Source of the DNA: Bacteroides sp.
GTDB taxonomy: Bacteria; Bacteroidota; Bacteroidia; Bacteroidales; Muribaculaceae
NCBI GenBank assembly: GCA_023663525.1
Contig: JAMPHF010000002.1
Span: 357,243 to 409,797, forward strand
Direction of reading: 5' to 3'
DNA length: 52,555 nt
A program made the translations under genes and the position numbers. The notes beneath the pieces were generated by a model. The model was not told where the DNA came from. It worked only from the letters and a program-made list of their open reading frames with translations, and made no database searches. The stretch's first letter is position 1. The number at the start of each line of letters is the position of its first letter. Positions 51,474 to 52,555 of the stretch are shown in pieces.

Positions 51474-51763
51474 AACTTTTTAATGCCAAGAAGTAAATTT
51501 TAAACACTCCTTAACCGCTTACAAATGTAAAATAAATATTTCAAACACTATAATTTTTAAACATAAAATGTACTTTCTATCATCTTAACATCGTTTTATC
51601 ATCAGACTGACCCCCAAAAATCACAGTCTCCACCCCCTCACAATAGCCTGTAATGGTGTTTTCATCAAAATTTTTATGTATGAAAGCATTTTCTGCACTT
51701 TTATCCAAAATGCTTAAAACATGAAATTTAGCTATCAAAAAGATAGAAAAATGAACTAACTTA
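51474..51763. other. AT-rich gene-free region
   Basis: No coding signal is visible. The region must contain the glycosyltransferase promoter (reading left). It leads into the first small RNA unit; its last bases ACATATTTTAACC are already homologous to the second unit's upstream sequence. Confidence 0.5.
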
Positions 51764-51780
51764 ACATATTTTAACCAAAT

Positions 51781-51816
51781 GGGGGGGGTAGTTTATCATA
51801 ATAGTATGTACCTTTG
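51781..51816 (+). promoter_or_regulatory. Promoter of small RNA copy 1, with G8 tract
   Basis: GGGGGGGGTAGT (51781-51792) and TACCTTTG (51809-51816). The G tract occupies the position where a -33 TTTG is expected, with its first G 28 bases before the -7 box, exactly as in copy 2. Confidence 0.7.
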
Positions 51817-51819
51817 CAG

Positions 51820-51931
51820 TGCTTAATGTCAGAGGCTTATAGCTACTATCAAAGCAACGCATAACACAAAGTCAACTAAAAAGTTAGGTTAAATGTGATG
51901 AGGGGTCTGTGAAGTTCTCTCATCTTTTTTT
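51820..51931 (+). ncRNA. Putative small RNA, tandem copy 1 (about 112 nt)
   Basis: A transcript predicted from the -7 box at 51809-51816 and the hairpin plus T7 at 51897-51931. TGCTT near the 5' end pairs with AAGCA at 51852-51856, enclosing a variable segment. Next comes a conserved 45-base body (AACGCATAACACAAAGTC and on), which can form CACA/TGTG and AACT/AGTT stems. The terminator stem is GATGAGGG with CTCTCATC (one G-T pair), and the conserved loop reads GTCTGTGAAG. No open reading frame of note is contained. It may correspond to a known Bacteroidales RNA motif; I could not compare it with a database. Confidence 0.7.
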
Positions 51932-52157
51932 CTATATACGGGGTTGGGATTCATATCATGACATTCATTACATATTCGATATTCATTCGTGTATTTTCAT
52001 TTGGCATATTAATTCCTGCACATTCATTCGGCATACGTGCTGCCGCGCATCCCTATATAGACCATCATAAACCAACCAACCACTCGCAACCGATGGCTTT
52101 GCGAGGTGATCTATATATTGAATTTTAATAGTTTTTTATAATTAAAACTCAATTATA
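51932..52157. other. Spacer between the two small RNA units
   Basis: About 226 bases with no gene. It holds loosely repeated ATTCATT words (CATTTGGCATA and CATTCGGCATA) and a CTCGCAA/TTGCGAG hairpin at 52083-52105. Confidence 0.5.
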
Positions 52158-52174
52158 AACACATTTTAACACTT

Positions 52175-52210
52175 GGGGGGGGGTAGTGTGGAAGTTCCTT
52201 AGTAACTTTG
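52175..52210 (+). promoter_or_regulatory. Promoter of small RNA copy 2, with G9 tract
   Basis: Nine Gs plus TAGT (52175-52187) and TAACTTTG (52203-52210). Arrangement and distance from first G to the -7 box (28 bases) are the same as in copy 1; the number of Gs differs by one. Confidence 0.7.
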
Positions 52211-52213
52211 CAG

Positions 52214-52333
52214 TGCTTAATGCCGGGATAGGCATATAGAGCAAAAAAATAAAAGCAACGCATAACACAAAGTCAACTAAAAAAGTTAGGTTAAATGTGA
52301 GGAGGAGTCTGTGAAGATCCCTCCTTATTTTTT
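52214..52333 (+). ncRNA. Putative small RNA, tandem copy 2 (about 120 nt)
   Basis: The second copy keeps the 5' word CAGTGCTTAATG, the 45-base body (one extra A) and the terminator loop GTCTGTGAAG. The outer stem TGCTT/AAGCA is kept while the enclosed sequence is unrelated and has its own ATGCC/GGCAT hairpin (52220-52233). In the terminator stem the third pair is G-C (52301/52324) where copy 1 has T-A (51899/51922), a compensatory change. A run TTATTTTTT follows. Confidence 0.7.
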
Positions 52334-52509
52334 CATGTCTGTTCATGACCTCCGTAAACATGTCGATAACTCCACAGGGAGGACAAACCACACACATCCC
52401 GAAATTCATGGTCCATAACGATGCCACTTTCTCGGGGCAAGCGCAAAAGTCCGTGGGAGAGGACATCCAAATATCTTGACACATCGGTACAGATAAGGTA
52501 ATTTTTTGT

Positions 52510-52517
52510 TACCTTTG
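52510..52517 (+). promoter_or_regulatory. -7 promoter box abutting the last start codon
   Basis: TACCTTTG lies three bases before an ATG at 52521. GGTAA/TTACC (52497-52513) forms a small palindrome over the box. As with the dehydrogenase at 35490, a leaderless or near-leaderless message is implied. Confidence 0.5.
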
Positions 52518-52520
52518 CGC

Positions 52521-52555
52521 ATGAATACTCCATCAACCAACATATATGAGACTCT
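52521..52555 (+). CDS. Possible start of a coding region, cut by the window end
   Basis: ATG at 52521 opens a frame of 11 codons (MNTPSTNIYET) to the window end, right after a good -7 box. Too short to assign; included because promoter and frame agree. Confidence 0.35.
   Translation, partial: MNTPSTNIYET

Noticed and set aside
52149..52536. Minus-strand open frames of 111 and 67 codons near the window end
   Set aside because: They run through the second small RNA promoter, body and terminator and show no family resemblance.
1..52555. CRISPR arrays or complete prophage
   Set aside because: No regularly spaced repeats, cas genes, integrase or phage structural genes are visible; the only phage-like gene is the lone holin-like frame.

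Overview
The window looks like chromosomal DNA of a gut Bacteroidales, most plausibly Muribaculaceae or a close relative. Several start regions carry the Bacteroidota -7 promoter word TAnnTTTG (for example 7933, 18640, 35478, 36487, 49224). The families are typical of the phylum: DUF2851, DUF4254, WbqC after lepB, PepSY-like lipoprotein, a type IX sorting domain. The genus is an inference; no rRNA gene is present to settle it.

Layout. At 0.2-7.8 kb, pdxA leads into a tight plus-strand run of membrane-lipid head-group genes: NTP transferase, ATP-grasp, PgpA-like phosphatase, GtrA, two CDP-alcohol phosphotransferases, an Aur1/PAP2-type enzyme and a HAD phosphatase. A 386-bp inverted-repeat element splits the run. 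At 8-11.2 kb are pheT and yebC. At 11.4-18.5 kb are an AlkD/HEAT protein, a patatin-Omp85 protein, DUF2851, ribH, a TPR protein and a degenerate PfkB kinase. At 18.7-21.6 kb is dapB-lepB-wbqC. At 22-25.9 kb is a 1296-residue secreted pectinesterase-pectate lyase fusion; a separate GH28 polygalacturonase lies at 37.6-39.1 kb. From 26 to 32.4 kb are small lipoprotein, TPR and nucleotidyltransferase genes and four minus-strand proteins of unknown role, two of them in AT-rich DNA. At 32.6-36.4 kb is a lutABC lactate-oxidation operon and a 2-hydroxyacid dehydrogenase, followed by tRNA-Pro(TGG) and a hicAB toxin-antitoxin pair whose toxin gene is frameshifted near its 3' end. From 39 to 51.5 kb, mostly minus strand, are a holin-like protein, uvrC, apt, mnmG, ybeY, an LD-carboxypeptidase, a radical SAM protein, DUF4254, frr, pyrH, an OmpR-type regulator, rnhB and a family 2 glycosyltransferase. 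A perfect parS site between apt and mnmG suggests the chromosomal origin is not far away.

The last kilobase is nearly gene-free and holds the least explained signal: two direct copies of a roughly 115-nt transcription unit. Each has a G8-G9 tract in the upstream promoter position, a TAnnTTTG box, a conserved RNA body and a terminator hairpin whose stem shows a compensatory change. I read these as a tandem pair of small RNAs. Other candidates for undescribed biology are the extended lipid head-group locus, an OmpR regulator with Glu at the phosphoacceptor position, three families of short inverted-repeat elements, and a set of long, similar-looking hairpins between convergent genes.
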